Source of the DNA: Streptomyces sindenensis
GTDB lineage: Bacteria; Actinomycetota; Actinomycetes; Streptomycetales; Streptomycetaceae
NCBI RefSeq assembly: GCF_014649035.1
Contig: NZ_BMSG01000006.1
Coordinates: forward strand, 124,001 to 188,000
Reading direction: 5' to 3'
Length of the DNA stretch: 64,000 bases
Shown here: piece after piece, positions 42,602 through 51,243 of the stretch
How the letters are laid out: the number at the start of each line of letters is the position of its first letter
How positions within the stretch are numbered: the first letter of the stretch is position 1
Notes under the pieces: model-generated
Told to the model about the DNA's origin: nothing
Databases searched by the model: none
What the model saw: the letters and a program-made list of their open reading frames with translations, nothing else
Translations under genes and position numbers: made by a program

Positions 42602-43111
42602 ATGAAGGTTGCGCGTACCGACGAGTTCAGAGTGTTCGCGGCCGGCCGGGCCGGCCATCTGTTCCGCTCGGCCTGCCTGTTGACCAGCGGCGATGTGCAC
42701 CTCGCCGAGGATCTGGTGCAGGAGACGCTGAGCCGGATGTATGTGACGTGGGGCCGCGCCCGCCGGATCGACAACCCGGCGGCGTACGCACAGACCGTGC
42801 TGGTGAGGACGTTCCTCACCCACCGGCGGCGCCGCTCCACCAGCGAACGCCCGCTGGCCGACGTGCCCGAGGGCGCGTCGGGCGACCGCGACGACCCGGC
42901 GCTGCGGTTGACGCTGCTGCGCGCCCTGTCCCAACTGGCCCCCAAGGACCGCGCGGTCGTCGTCCTGCGGTACTGGGAGGACCGCAGCATCGAGGAGACC
43001 GCCGCCGCCCTCCAGGCCAGCCCGGCCGCCGTCCGGACCCGCTGTGTGCGGGCGCTCGGACGGCTGCGGGAACACCTGGGCGGCAGCATTGCGGAGTTCG
43101 CCGCCCGCTGA
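42602..43111 (+). CDS. SigE-family (SigM-like) ECF sigma factor
   Basis: A protein of 169 residues. Region 2 (FRSACLLTSGDVHLAEDLVQETLSRMYVTWGRARRIDNPAAYAQTVLVRTFL) and region 4 (LSQLAPKDRAVVVLRYWEDRSIEETAAALQASPAAVRTRCVRALGRLREHL) match the actinobacterial SigE-family ECF group. It directs RNA polymerase to stress promoters. GGGGGAG precedes ATG 42602. The next gene encodes a single-pass membrane protein that probably acts as its regulator. Confidence 0.88.
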   Translation: MKVARTDEFRVFAAGRAGHLFRSACLLTSGDVHLAEDLVQETLSRMYVTWGRARRIDNPAAYAQTVLVRTFLTHRRRRSTSERPLADVPEGASGDRDDPALRLTLLRALSQLAPKDRAVVVLRYWEDRSIEETAAALQASPAAVRTRCVRALGRLREHLGGSIAEFAAR

Positions 43112-43200
43112 CGCACGCGCGCACTCCCCGCCCTCAGGCCCCCGCGGGCCGTCGAAACTGTCGAGCAATCCGATACGAGTACGAGAAGTGGTGGTTTCCC

Positions 43201-44118
43201 ATGCCCAGCGAAGACGAGTTCCCGTTCGAGGACAGCCTCGGTACGGAACTGCGCCGCGCCGGCGAGACCTTCGAGCTGTCCGGCCGGGCCGCCCTGGTGG
43301 ACGGCGCCCTGGAACACGGGCGGCGCACCGTGCGCCGCCGCCGCGTCGCCGCCGTGGCCGGAAGCGTGCTGACCCTGGCCCTCGTCGGCGGCGGGGTCAC
43401 CTTCGCCACCGGGCAGTTGGGCACCTCCGGCGACGGGGTGAACGTCGCGAGCAGCGCCCCGGCCGCGCACACCGCGACGCCCACGACGGCACCCGCCACG
43501 GACGCCGTCACGCCCACGGCGACGCGCCCGCCCGAGAAGACCGCGACGAAGGCCACCCCCTCGCCCTCGGACGCGCCGGCGGACGGCGCCACCGCCACCC
43601 CCACGGCGGGCGCGGGCACCGGTGAGCCCTCGCCGGACCCGGGCCCCGGCTCGCGCGGGACGCACGACGCCGGGATTCCGGCGCCGCCGATCGACTACAC
43701 GCTGCTGATGCCCACCTTCCGCGCCCTGCTGCCGGACGGGCTGACCGTGACGGACGTGACGGACAGCGGGGGCGAGTTCGCCTCGGTCGTCGTGAACGAC
43801 GGCAAGGGCCGCTCCCTCGTGCAGATCAATGTGCAGCCCGACATGCGGGACGTCGCCCACCAGCTCTACGGCGACGCGACCACGCTGCCCGACGGCACTC
43901 TGCTCGCCACGTCGAAGAAGCCCGGCGAGAAGGGCGGACCGGGGGTCGTCATGTGGACGGCCGACAGCATGCGTCCGGACGGCATGCGGGTCGTCGTCTC
44001 CGCCTTCAACTCCGGCGAGCAGTCGAGCCCCGCCACCCGCAAGGCGCCCGCGCTCACCATGGACCAGCTCACCGCCCTGGTCCTCAGCCCGGAGTGGCCG
44101 AAGCTCCAGCAGCGCTAG
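43201..44118 (+). CDS. Single-pass membrane protein, likely partner of the sigma factor
   Basis: A protein of 305 residues. Cytosolic N-terminus of about 45 residues with a basic patch RRTVRRRR, one membrane helix (VAAVAGSVLTLALVGGGVTFATG), a long Thr/Ala/Pro-rich extracellular stalk, and a C-terminal globular domain (about 165-305: PTFRALLPDGLTVTDVTDSGGEFASVVVND). Position 89 nt after an ECF sigma gene and topology suggest a membrane-bound regulator; no zinc-binding anti-sigma HxxxCxxC motif is present. The stop TAG falls in the CTAG boundary of MITE copy 2. Confidence 0.7.
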   Translation: MPSEDEFPFEDSLGTELRRAGETFELSGRAALVDGALEHGRRTVRRRRVAAVAGSVLTLALVGGGVTFATGQLGTSGDGVNVASSAPAAHTATPTTAPATDAVTPTATRPPEKTATKATPSPSDAPADGATATPTAGAGTGEPSPDPGPGSRGTHDAGIPAPPIDYTLLMPTFRALLPDGLTVTDVTDSGGEFASVVVNDGKGRSLVQINVQPDMRDVAHQLYGDATTLPDGTLLATSKKPGEKGGPGVVMWTADSMRPDGMRVVVSAFNSGEQSSPATRKAPALTMDQLTALVLSPEWPKLQQR

Positions 44119-44183
44119 GCCCTGTCGTCACACTGCCGTCGTCGCCCGGAGCGCGCAGACGGCAGTGTGACGGCAGGACCCAG
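44115..44183. mobile_element. MITE-like palindromic element, copy 2 (short, decayed)
   Basis: Terminal repeats starting CCCTGTCGTCACACTGCCGTC and ending GACGGCAGTGTGACGGCAGG match copy 1 with about three mismatches between arms. Flanks are CTAG (44115-44118) and CCAG (44180-44183). Only about 20 nt separate the arms, so the interior of copy 1 is missing. CTAG again provides the stop codon of the upstream gene. Confidence 0.65.
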
Positions 44184-44225
44184 GACGTGTCCGGGGCGCT
44201 GCCCCGGCCGTCCTCGTCCGGACGG

Positions 44226-45917
44226 TCACTTCGCGTCCGCGTACCGCTCCACGACCGCCACCGTGAAGGGGAACCGCACCGGCGTCGGGCCGAAAGCGGT
44301 CCGCCCGGCCAGCTCGCCCGCCGCGCGGATCGCCTCGGCGACGGCGGCGCTCTCCTCGGCCGGGCAGTGCACGATCACCTCGTCGTGCTGGAAGAACACC
44401 AGCTGCGCCCGCAGCCCCTGCTCGAAGAGGGTCCGGCGCAGCCCGGCCAGGAGCAGGAGCGCCCAGTCGGCCGCGCTGCCCTGCACCACGAAGTTGCGGG
44501 TGAAGCGCCCCCGGGCCCGGGCCGCGCCGCCCCCGGGCCCGGCGGGGCCTCCGGCGTCACCGGCGCCCTCCGGGCCCTCCTGGGGGATGCCCGCCTCCTC
44601 GTCCTGGCCCGCCGAGACGACCGGCGGGCTGGTGCGGCCCAGCCAGGTCCGCACCACGCGCCCCTCCTCGCCCGCCCGCGCCGCGTCGTCGACGTACGCG
44701 ACGGCCAGCGGGAAGCGGCGGCGCAGCGCGGCCAGGTTCTTCAGCCCGTCGCCGGAGGTCTGGCCGTAGATGGCCCCGAGCAGCGCCAGCTTGGCGTGCT
44801 CGCGGTCGCCGGAGAACGCCCGGTCGGACAGGGCCTTGTAGAGGTCGCCGTCATGTCCGGCCACCTCCATCAGCCCCCGGTCGCGGGAGATCGCGGCCAG
44901 CACCCGGGGTTCCATCTGGTCGGCGTCCGCGACGACGAGCCGCCACCCCGGATCGGCGACCACGGCCTGCCGGATCACCTTGGGGATCTGGAGCGCCCCG
45001 CCGCCGTTGGTCGTCCAGCGGCCGCTGACCGTGCCGCCCGGCTGGTACTCCGGGCGGAAGCGGCCCTCGCGCACCCAGTCCTGGAGCCAGGACCAGCCGT
45101 GCGCGGTCCAGATCCGGTACAGCTTCTTGTACGCGATCAGCGGCTCGACCGCCGGGTGGTCCAGCTCCGCCAGCTCCCACCGCCGGGTCGATTTCACCGG
45201 CATCCCCGCCTGGGCGAACGCCTTCACCACATCGGCGGGCAGATCCGGGCGCACGCGTCTGCCGAACGCGGCCGACACCTCGTCCGCCAGCTCGGCGAGT
45301 CTGCGGGGCTCGCCGCCGCCCGCGTACCGCTCGCCCAGCAGCCCGATCAGCAGCTCCCGGTGGACGTCGGCGCGCCAGGGCAGCCCGGCCCGGTGCATCT
45401 CGGCGGCCACCAGCATCCCCGCCGACTCCGACGCGGTCAGCAGCCGCATCCGGTCCGGGTGCTCCGCCGCGTCATGACGGCGGAGCTGGTCCGCGTAGAC
45501 CCGCAGGAGCCCCTCGAACGGCACACCGGCCCCCGGCGACGGCTCGAAGAGGGAGGACTGCGCGCCCGGTTCGGCGGACCGGGCGGGCGGATCCGGCGGC
45601 ACCGCCGCGTTGTCGAGGCGGGCCAGCGCGGCGGCGGCCGACCGGGGCTCGCCGAGCCGTCCGGCGTGGCCGAGGAGCAGCAGCTCGGCGCACTCGATGT
45701 CGTAGCACCGCTCGACCCGGACCCCGGCGGCGAGCAGCCGGGGGTAGATCTCGGCGGTCGACCGCCACACCCAGCGCGGCACGCCGGGGCGGGAGCGGAC
45801 CGCCTCGACGAGGTCGGGCTCGGCGACGACCGGACCGGCGGGTGTGCCGTCGCGGGCGAGCGGCGCGAGCAGCGCCCCGCCTCCGTCCGCCGCCGCCACC
45901 GCCCACCGTTCGGTCAT
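44226..45917 (-). CDS. DNA polymerase I-like polymerase (3'-5' exonuclease-like/polymerase)
   Basis: A protein of 563 residues. The polymerase domain carries motif A VVADADQMEPRVLAAIS, motif B KLALLGAIYGQTSGDG and motif C VFFQHDEVIV, so the catalytic Asp residues are present. The N-terminal part lacks a 5' nuclease domain, and I do not see the DxE metal site of a working proofreading domain. Actinobacteria carry this as a second Pol-I-like gene annotated as bifunctional exonuclease/polymerase; its role is not established. A Gly/Pro/Ala-rich insert (GPEGAGDAGGPAGPGGGAA) interrupts the fingers. ATG 45917 has no ribosome-binding site; CAGACT lies 7 nt upstream. Confidence 0.82.
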   Translation of the reverse strand: MTERWAVAAADGGGALLAPLARDGTPAGPVVAEPDLVEAVRSRPGVPRWVWRSTAEIYPRLLAAGVRVERCYDIECAELLLLGHAGRLGEPRSAAAALARLDNAAVPPDPPARSAEPGAQSSLFEPSPGAGVPFEGLLRVYADQLRRHDAAEHPDRMRLLTASESAGMLVAAEMHRAGLPWRADVHRELLIGLLGERYAGGGEPRRLAELADEVSAAFGRRVRPDLPADVVKAFAQAGMPVKSTRRWELAELDHPAVEPLIAYKKLYRIWTAHGWSWLQDWVREGRFRPEYQPGGTVSGRWTTNGGGALQIPKVIRQAVVADPGWRLVVADADQMEPRVLAAISRDRGLMEVAGHDGDLYKALSDRAFSGDREHAKLALLGAIYGQTSGDGLKNLAALRRRFPLAVAYVDDAARAGEEGRVVRTWLGRTSPPVVSAGQDEEAGIPQEGPEGAGDAGGPAGPGGGAARARGRFTRNFVVQGSAADWALLLLAGLRRTLFEQGLRAQLVFFQHDEVIVHCPAEESAAVAEAIRAAGELAGRTAFGPTPVRFPFTVAVVERYADAK

Positions 45918-45966
45918 GGGTGCGAGTCTGGCACCCGCCACTGACAGCGCCCGGATGCCGCGCGCC

Positions 45967-45972
45967 TACCCT
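45967..45972 (+). promoter_or_regulatory. -10 box of leaderless DUF2786 gene
   Basis: TACCCT ends 7 nt before ATG 45980; no ribosome-binding site. Confidence 0.55.
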
Positions 45973-45979
45973 TGGCCGG

Positions 45980-47170
45980 ATGGAATCCGTGATCGACCGG
46001 GCGTGCGCGGCGGCCCTCTACGCGGAGAGCGACGCCGCCCTGGACACCGGCGCTTCCCTGCTCGCCGCCGCCCCGGACGCCGACGACGCGGCGCACCGGC
46101 GCGGCGAGGAGTTCGTGCGCCGGGCGTGGGAGCGCGGCTGGCTCCCCGCCGACCTGGTCCGGTTCGTCCGCCGGGAGCTGGACGAGCGGCGGGCGGCGCT
46201 GGCCGGGACCCTGATCGCCGCCGAGACCGCCCGGTACGCGGAGCTGCCGCCCCGGTGGGACCGGCAGCTCGCCGGGTTGCCGAAGCCCGTGCCCCGCAAC
46301 CGCCCCGACCGCTTCAGTTACGCCGCCGATCTCCTTGAGCTCTACCGGGTGCTGCTGCGGCTGCCCGCCGTCGAGCCCGTGGGCCCGCCGCCCGGTGCCG
46401 CCGCCGACCACCCGCACCGGCCGCCCGCCGCCGACGAGCCCCGGATGCTCACCCGAATCCGGGCGCTGCTCGCGAAGGCCGAGGCGACCGGCTACCCGGA
46501 GGAGGCCGAGGCGCTGACGACCAAGGCGCAGGAGCTGATGGCCCGGCACACCATCGACGAGGCCCTCCTCGCCGCCCGGACCCGGAGCCGCGAGACACCG
46601 GGGGCCTGCCGGATCGGGGTGGAGCCCCCGTACGAGGGCGCCAAGGCGGTCCTGCTGGACGCCGTCGCCTCCGCGAACCGCTGCCGGGCCGTGTGGAACG
46701 AGGACTTCGCCTTCTCCACGGTCGTCGGCTTCGAGGCGGACCTGGAGGCGGTCGAGCTGCTGTTCACCTCGCTGCTCGTCCAGGGGACGACGGCGATGAC
46801 CCGGGCGGAGGCCGGACAGCGCGCCGGAGGCCGCAAGCGGACCAAGACCTTCCGGCAGGCGTTCTGGATGGGGTACGCCCAGCGCCTCGGCCGCCGGCTG
46901 GCCGCCGACGCCGAGCGGGTCACGGCGGAGGCGGACACCGCTGCGGGCGGGACGGGAGAGGGCGGCGGACTGTTGCCCGTCCTCGTCGCCCGGGACGTCG
47001 CGGTCGCCGACACCGCCGAGCGGATGTTCCCGAGGACCACGACCACCCGGCTCCGCGGCGTCTTCGATCCGGCGGGCTGGACGCACGGCACCGAGGCCGC
47101 CGACCGGGCCCGGGTGGGCGGTGCGCGGGGCGGCACGCCCCCTCGACCCGACGGGGAAATCACGGCGTAA
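45980..47170 (+). CDS. DUF2786 domain protein
   Basis: A protein of 396 residues. The central stretch MLTRIRALLAKAEATGYPEEAEALTTKAQELMARHTIDEALL is the DUF2786 domain; the region after it (AKAVLLDAVASANRCRAVWNEDF, VELLFTSLLVQGTTAMTRA, TFRQAFWMGYAQRL) is the conserved actinobacterial C-terminal part. Phage and plasmid proteins also carry DUF2786; function is unknown. Divergent from the polymerase gene by 62 nt, so both leaderless-type promoters share this gap. Start selected on the -10 box. Confidence 0.8.
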   Translation: MESVIDRACAAALYAESDAALDTGASLLAAAPDADDAAHRRGEEFVRRAWERGWLPADLVRFVRRELDERRAALAGTLIAAETARYAELPPRWDRQLAGLPKPVPRNRPDRFSYAADLLELYRVLLRLPAVEPVGPPPGAAADHPHRPPAADEPRMLTRIRALLAKAEATGYPEEAEALTTKAQELMARHTIDEALLAARTRSRETPGACRIGVEPPYEGAKAVLLDAVASANRCRAVWNEDFAFSTVVGFEADLEAVELLFTSLLVQGTTAMTRAEAGQRAGGRKRTKTFRQAFWMGYAQRLGRRLAADAERVTAEADTAAGGTGEGGGLLPVLVARDVAVADTAERMFPRTTTTRLRGVFDPAGWTHGTEAADRARVGGARGGTPPRPDGEITA

Positions 47171-47196
47171 GTCGAGCTTGTCCTGGATTGCCCCGT

Positions 47197-47202
47197 TAGG
47201 CT
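47197..47202 (+). promoter_or_regulatory. -10 box of leaderless FUSC gene
   Basis: TAGGCT ends 6 nt before ATG 47209; no ribosome-binding site. Confidence 0.6.
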
Positions 47203-47208
47203 CGGCCC

Positions 47209-49335
47209 ATGAGCTGGCTCCGGGCGCTGAAGGAGACCGCCCGCTCGGGGCTGGAGATCGAGCGGCAGAGACTGGAACCCCTCATCGCGTTGCGCGGTGC
47301 GGCCGGGCTCGCCCTCGTCATCGGCATCAGCCTCGTGCTGTTCGGCCCGGAGATCGCGGCGAGCTCCGCGTTCGGCGCGTTCCAGGCGGCCATCGCCACC
47401 TTCCAGCGCAGCTGGCGCCCGCGCCCCGTCCTCGCCCTGGTCTCCGGGGCGAGCCTCGCCGTCTCGACGTTCGTCGGGTACGTCAGCGGCGCGCACGTCG
47501 TGCTCTTCCTCTGCCTGCTCGGCCTCTGGACCTTCCTCGCCGGGCTCGCCTGGGCGGCGGGCCCCACGGCGGGCATCATCGCCGCGTCCAACGTCGCGAT
47601 CATGCTGGTGACCATCACCCTGCCCACCTCGGTCGTGGACGCCGCCGCCCACGCGGGGATGATCGCCGTCGGCGGCCTCGTGCAGGCCGTGCTGATCGTC
47701 CTCTTCCCGGTCCGCAGATGGGGGGCCCAGCGCGACGCGCTCGCCGATGCCCTGGCCGCCGAGGCCGACTACGCCCGCCGGCTGCGCCACGACCCGGTCG
47801 CCCCCTTCGACCCGCTGCCCCTGATGACCGCCCGCAGCGCCGCCGCCGTCACCTCGCGCGAGGCCCGCCGCCGCCCCGCCGAGCTGCACGGGGCCCGGGG
47901 GGTGGCCGAGCGGCTGCGCCCGGTGCTGGCCTCGCTGGCGGACCCGGCGATGGGGGTGCCCGGCGACGGCCTGGAGCGGCTCTGGGTGAACGAGCTGCTG
48001 GGCGCGGCCGGGTCGGTCCTGGACGCCGCCGCGCGGGCCGTCCGGCACGGCGAACCCGTCCATCTCTCCGCCACCGACCTGGGCGTCCTGAAGACCCCGG
48101 ACAACGACGTGATCCTCGTCGGCCCCGCCCGCCGCGCCGCCGACCGGCTCTCGGCCCTGCTCGACGACGTCCTGGAGATCGCGGAGGGCACCGGGACCGA
48201 CAGCGGGATCCCCACGGACCTCGCCCCGGACACCCGGCACCGGCCCTCGTTGCTGAAGCTGATCCCGGTGGTGCTGGCCGCGATGCGCCGCGAGATGCAC
48301 CACGGTTCGCCGATCATGCGCCACGGGATCCGGGTCGCGGTGGTCGCCGTCTCCGGCTACTTCGTGGGCGAGGCGGTACCGCTCGGCCACGGCTACTGGG
48401 CGCCGATGACCGCCGTCATGGTGATGCGGCCCGACTTCTCGCAGACGTACGCCCGCTCCGCCGGACGCTTCGGCGGCACCCTGGTCGGGGTCGGGCTCGC
48501 CACCGCGATCGTGCAGACCGCGCACCCCGACGCCCGGCTCTCCGCGCTCCTCGCGGTGGTCTGCGCCGGGCTGATGTACCTGCTGATGGGCACCGGCTAC
48601 GCGGTCGGCCAGGTCTGCGTCGCCGCGTACGTCGTCTTCCTGCTCGGCATGGCCGGCGACGACTGGTCCCAGACGGTCACCGAACGCATCGTGCTGACCC
48701 TGGCCGGCGGGCTCCTCGCGATGATCGCGTACGCCCTCTACCCGGCCTGGGAGACCCCGCGGCTGCGCAACCGGCTGGCCGAGTGGCTGGTGGCGGACGG
48801 GCGGTACGCGGCCACGGTCGTCGACCGGTACGCCGACCCCGCGTCGCGGGACGACGGGGACGTCCGGGACGCGCTCATCGCCACCCGGGAGGCCCGTGTC
48901 GCGTGGCAGGAGGCGCTGGCGACCGCCCAGCACGAACCCGTACGCCACCGGGGCATCTCCCGGGCCGCCGCCACCGACGCCCAGCACGCGCTGGCCCAGC
49001 TGGGCCGGTCCGCGATGGTCCTGGAGGCCCATCTGCCGGCCCGGTCGGCCGACCCGGTGCCCGGCGCCGCCCAGTTGGCCGAGGCGCTGCGCCGGGCCAC
49101 CGAGAAGGGCGCCAAGGCGGTACGGGAGCGGCGGCTGCCCGACTGGCAGCCGGTGGTGGACGCGGTGGCCCACTGGGACATGCCCACCCCGACGGACGAC
49201 GGCACGACACCGGTCGGCGACCCGGTGGTGCGCCGGGGTGCGGCGCTCCTCCTGGACGCGCTGGAGGAGTTCACCCGCGCCCTGGACGAGCGTGGCGGCT
49301 CCACCCGCGTCAGCAGCGTCCTCGCCGAGGGGTGA
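47209..49335 (+). CDS. FUSC-family membrane protein (aromatic acid exporter-like)
   Basis: A protein of 708 residues with two clusters of membrane helices: about 30-165 (LRGAAGLALVIGISLVLFG, FLCLLGLWTFLAGLAWAAGP, AAHAGMIAVGGLVQAVLIVLFPV) and 360-520 (GIRVAVVAVSGYFVGEAVPLGHGYWAPMTAVMVMRPDFSQTYARSAGRFGGTLVGV). Each is followed by a long soluble helical domain. The YWAPMTAVMVMRP-type motif and duplicated layout are those of the FUSC/YccS/AaeB superfamily, thought to export aromatic acids. Downstream of the DUF2786 gene but with its own promoter. Confidence 0.85.
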   Translation: MSWLRALKETARSGLEIERQRLEPLIALRGAAGLALVIGISLVLFGPEIAASSAFGAFQAAIATFQRSWRPRPVLALVSGASLAVSTFVGYVSGAHVVLFLCLLGLWTFLAGLAWAAGPTAGIIAASNVAIMLVTITLPTSVVDAAAHAGMIAVGGLVQAVLIVLFPVRRWGAQRDALADALAAEADYARRLRHDPVAPFDPLPLMTARSAAAVTSREARRRPAELHGARGVAERLRPVLASLADPAMGVPGDGLERLWVNELLGAAGSVLDAAARAVRHGEPVHLSATDLGVLKTPDNDVILVGPARRAADRLSALLDDVLEIAEGTGTDSGIPTDLAPDTRHRPSLLKLIPVVLAAMRREMHHGSPIMRHGIRVAVVAVSGYFVGEAVPLGHGYWAPMTAVMVMRPDFSQTYARSAGRFGGTLVGVGLATAIVQTAHPDARLSALLAVVCAGLMYLLMGTGYAVGQVCVAAYVVFLLGMAGDDWSQTVTERIVLTLAGGLLAMIAYALYPAWETPRLRNRLAEWLVADGRYAATVVDRYADPASRDDGDVRDALIATREARVAWQEALATAQHEPVRHRGISRAAATDAQHALAQLGRSAMVLEAHLPARSADPVPGAAQLAEALRRATEKGAKAVRERRLPDWQPVVDAVAHWDMPTPTDDGTTPVGDPVVRRGAALLLDALEEFTRALDERGGSTRVSSVLAEG

Positions 49336-49366
49336 GAGCGCCCCGGCGGGTTCGGCGACGGTCGTC

Positions 49367-49882
49367 CTACGGCGCGGGCACCTCGGGCAGGTCCCCCAGG
49401 TCCGGGAGCGAGGGCATGCCGCTCGGCAGCTTGCCCGCCTCCGCCTTGGTGAGGGTGTCCTTGGCGCCGCCGTCCCACGAGACGACCAGCTTCGAGCCGT
49501 CGGCGGAGTCGATCGCGCCCATCGTGCGCTCGGTGCCGCCGTCGGTGCACTTCAGCGCGAGCATCGGCTCGCCGCCCATGTCCTTCACATCGCCCTGGCA
49601 CACGGACTTGTCGGCGACGAGGGCGACCTTGCGGGCGGCGATGGACACGGTGACGTGTCTGCCGTCCGTGAGCCCCACCCAGGTGCCCTCCAGCGCCGCG
49701 GCGTCGACGGGGCCCCCGCCGGACTCCCCGGAGCCCTCGCCGCCACCGGCGCCGGGCGTCGCGCTCGCCGACGCGTCCGCGCCGGAGTCCTTCTTCGCGT
49801 CGTCGCTGCCGCAGGCGGTCAGCGCGAACGAGGCCGCCAGAGCGGCCACCGCGATGACGCCGGTGCGTAGAGACCTGGTCAC
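49367..49882 (-). CDS. Small lipoprotein of unknown function
   Basis: A protein of 171 residues. Signal peptide RSLRTGVIAVAALAASFALTAC with lipobox LTAC, a Gly/Ser/Ala linker, then a compact beta-rich domain (LEGTWVGLTDGRHVTVSIAARKVALVADKSVCQGDV, MLALKCTDGGTERTMGAIDSADGSKLVVSWDG) with two Cys that could pair. Probably anchored to the outer face of the membrane. No family recognised. It converges with the FUSC gene. Confidence 0.75.
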   Translation of the reverse strand: MTRSLRTGVIAVAALAASFALTACGSDDAKKDSGADASASATPGAGGGEGSGESGGGPVDAAALEGTWVGLTDGRHVTVSIAARKVALVADKSVCQGDVKDMGGEPMLALKCTDGGTERTMGAIDSADGSKLVVSWDGGAKDTLTKAEAGKLPSGMPSLPDLGDLPEVPAP

Positions 49883-50010
49883 GTGGAGTTCCCCCTTGCT
49901 GTTTTCCGGTCGAAAGACCGCGCCACGTTACCAAGGTCGGCAACGGTCAACTCCGGTAAGCGGGAGCGAAATAGGCGCGCCGTTCGTCTTGTAATCGAAG
50001 GAACACCCCG

Positions 50011-50027
50011 CGTGCACGTGCATCTGC
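50011..50027 (+). promoter_or_regulatory. Shared 17-bp element, copy 1 (before the DUF397 gene)
   Basis: CGTGCACGTGCATCTGC lies 76 nt upstream of the DUF397 start. It is identical to the element before the divergently oriented ATPase gene (51038-51054) and followed by a related TGCATTGGC. Confidence 0.65.
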
Positions 50028-50102
50028 TCATGCATTGGCATATGAACAGAGCTATGATCCGAGCTAGTTGACACTTGCACCTTGCAACTCGGGGAGCGTC
50101 CT

Positions 50103-50345
50103 GTGCACCACGTGTACAACGGCATGGCGGCCACAGAGCTTCGCGGAGTCGTCTGGCAGAAGAGCAGGCACAGCAACTCCCAGGGATCCTGTGTGGAGTT
50201 CGCGCGGCTGCCCGGCGGGAATGTGGCGATGCGGAACTCCCGTCACCCCGACGGGCCCGCCCTCGTCTATACGCCCGCGGAGATCGAGGCGTTGCTGCTG
50301 GGCGTCAAGGACGGCGAGTTCGACCATCTCGCGGCAGGCGCCTGA
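50103..50345 (+). CDS. DUF397 small regulatory protein
   Basis: A protein of 80 residues. The DUF397 core VWQKSRHSNSQGSCVEFARLPGGNVAMRNSRHPDGPALVYTPAEIEALLLGVKDGEFD is complete. DUF397 proteins are found almost only in actinomycetes beside XRE-DUF5753 regulators and anti-sigma-like ATPases (the WhiJ/AbaA-type sets) and modulate them. GTG 50103 is chosen for GGGGAG about 7 nt upstream; a start at 50082 adds seven unsupported residues. It is on the strand opposite to the ATPase gene and converges with it. Confidence 0.85.
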   Translation: MHHVYNGMAATELRGVVWQKSRHSNSQGSCVEFARLPGGNVAMRNSRHPDGPALVYTPAEIEALLLGVKDGEFDHLAAGA

Positions 50346-50388
50346 CGCCGGGTCCGGTCCACGAGGGACCGGACCGGGCCTGCGAGCC

Positions 50389-50907
50389 CTACTCCGTCTT
50401 TTCCGGCAGCCGGAAAAGGGCCCAGACGACCTTGCCGTACAGCGGTCCCGAGGGCAGCTCTCCCAGCGGTACGGGCGAGGGGTGCCAGCCCCAGCTGTCG
50501 CTGACGCATTCGACCAGGAACAGTCCGCGGCCCGATTCGGCGGAATCCGCCGCCTCGCCCGCCACCGGGCTCTCCCGGCTGGGGTCGCGCACCGCGCACA
50601 CCAGCCGCGAGGTCCACCGCATCAGATGCAGCCGCACCGGCGGGTCCTGGAACTCCCGGGGCGGATCGTCGGGCAGCGCGTGGCGCAGGGCGTTGGTGAC
50701 GAGTTCGGACACCACCAGGGCGACATCGTCGAACCGGTCGGCCAGCTCCCACCGCTCCAGCGTGGTCCGGGTGAACTTCCTTGCCCCGCCGACCGCTTCG
50801 TAACGCCCCGGCAGGGCGCACGAGGCCGATCCGGCAACCCCTGAGGGGTCGGTGGGGGGAAGCCCCTGCCGTAACGGCTCGAGCATCGTCGATCCATTCG
50901 TCCCCAT
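50389..50907 (-). CDS. Anti-sigma-like ATP-binding protein (HATPase_c)
   Basis: A protein of 172 residues with the GHKL ATPase pattern of SpoIIAB/RsbW: DDVALVVSELVTNALRHA (N box), AVRDPSRESP (G1 region), ESGRGLFLVECVSDSWGW (G2 region). Streptomyces has dozens of such stand-alone proteins, thought to bind sigma factors or anti-sigma antagonists. Together with the DUF397 gene and the XRE-DUF5753 gene it makes a WhiJ-like triad. ATG 50907 has GGGAG upstream. Its promoter region (51038-51054) carries the same 17-bp element as the DUF397 gene. Confidence 0.85.
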   Translation of the reverse strand: MGTNGSTMLEPLRQGLPPTDPSGVAGSASCALPGRYEAVGGARKFTRTTLERWELADRFDDVALVVSELVTNALRHALPDDPPREFQDPPVRLHLMRWTSRLVCAVRDPSRESPVAGEAADSAESGRGLFLVECVSDSWGWHPSPVPLGELPSGPLYGKVVWALFRLPEKTE

Positions 50908-51037
50908 ACGAGGCACTCCCGGGATTCGCGGCTGTAGCGGCACTGCCTGTAGCGGTACTGCGGGGGGTACAGCGGCACAACACGAGCACGCAGGTGCGCG
51001 GGGACCATGGTTCCGAATGCGCACAGCAGATGCAAGG

Positions 51038-51054
51038 GCAGATGCACGTGCACG
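51038..51054 (-). promoter_or_regulatory. Shared 17-bp element, copy 2 (before the ATPase gene)
   Basis: On the minus strand CGTGCACGTGCATCTGC, followed by CCTTGCATCTGC, 131 nt upstream of the ATPase start. The 336-nt spacer 50908-51243 has no gene and must also hold the promoter of the XRE gene. Confidence 0.65.
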
Positions 51055-51243
51055 CGCCGGACGTGCCCGATACCGTGGTGGTTGCGGGGCATTTCTTCCC
51101 GAGGTCAGTTTCGGAGCTTTCTGGACGTCTTCCCATTTCCGTAATCGAATGAGTACGGGCTGAAGCGTTTTGGTGGCAGAATCCGGCAGTCGGGGTTCGG
51201 GGGGCTCCGGGTGCCAGGGAAGGCGATGGGGAGGGTCGGACCA

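Noticed and set aside
46492..49173. 893-codon minus-strand open frame
   Set aside because: Antisense to the DUF2786 and FUSC genes; compositionally biased with no recognisable motif.
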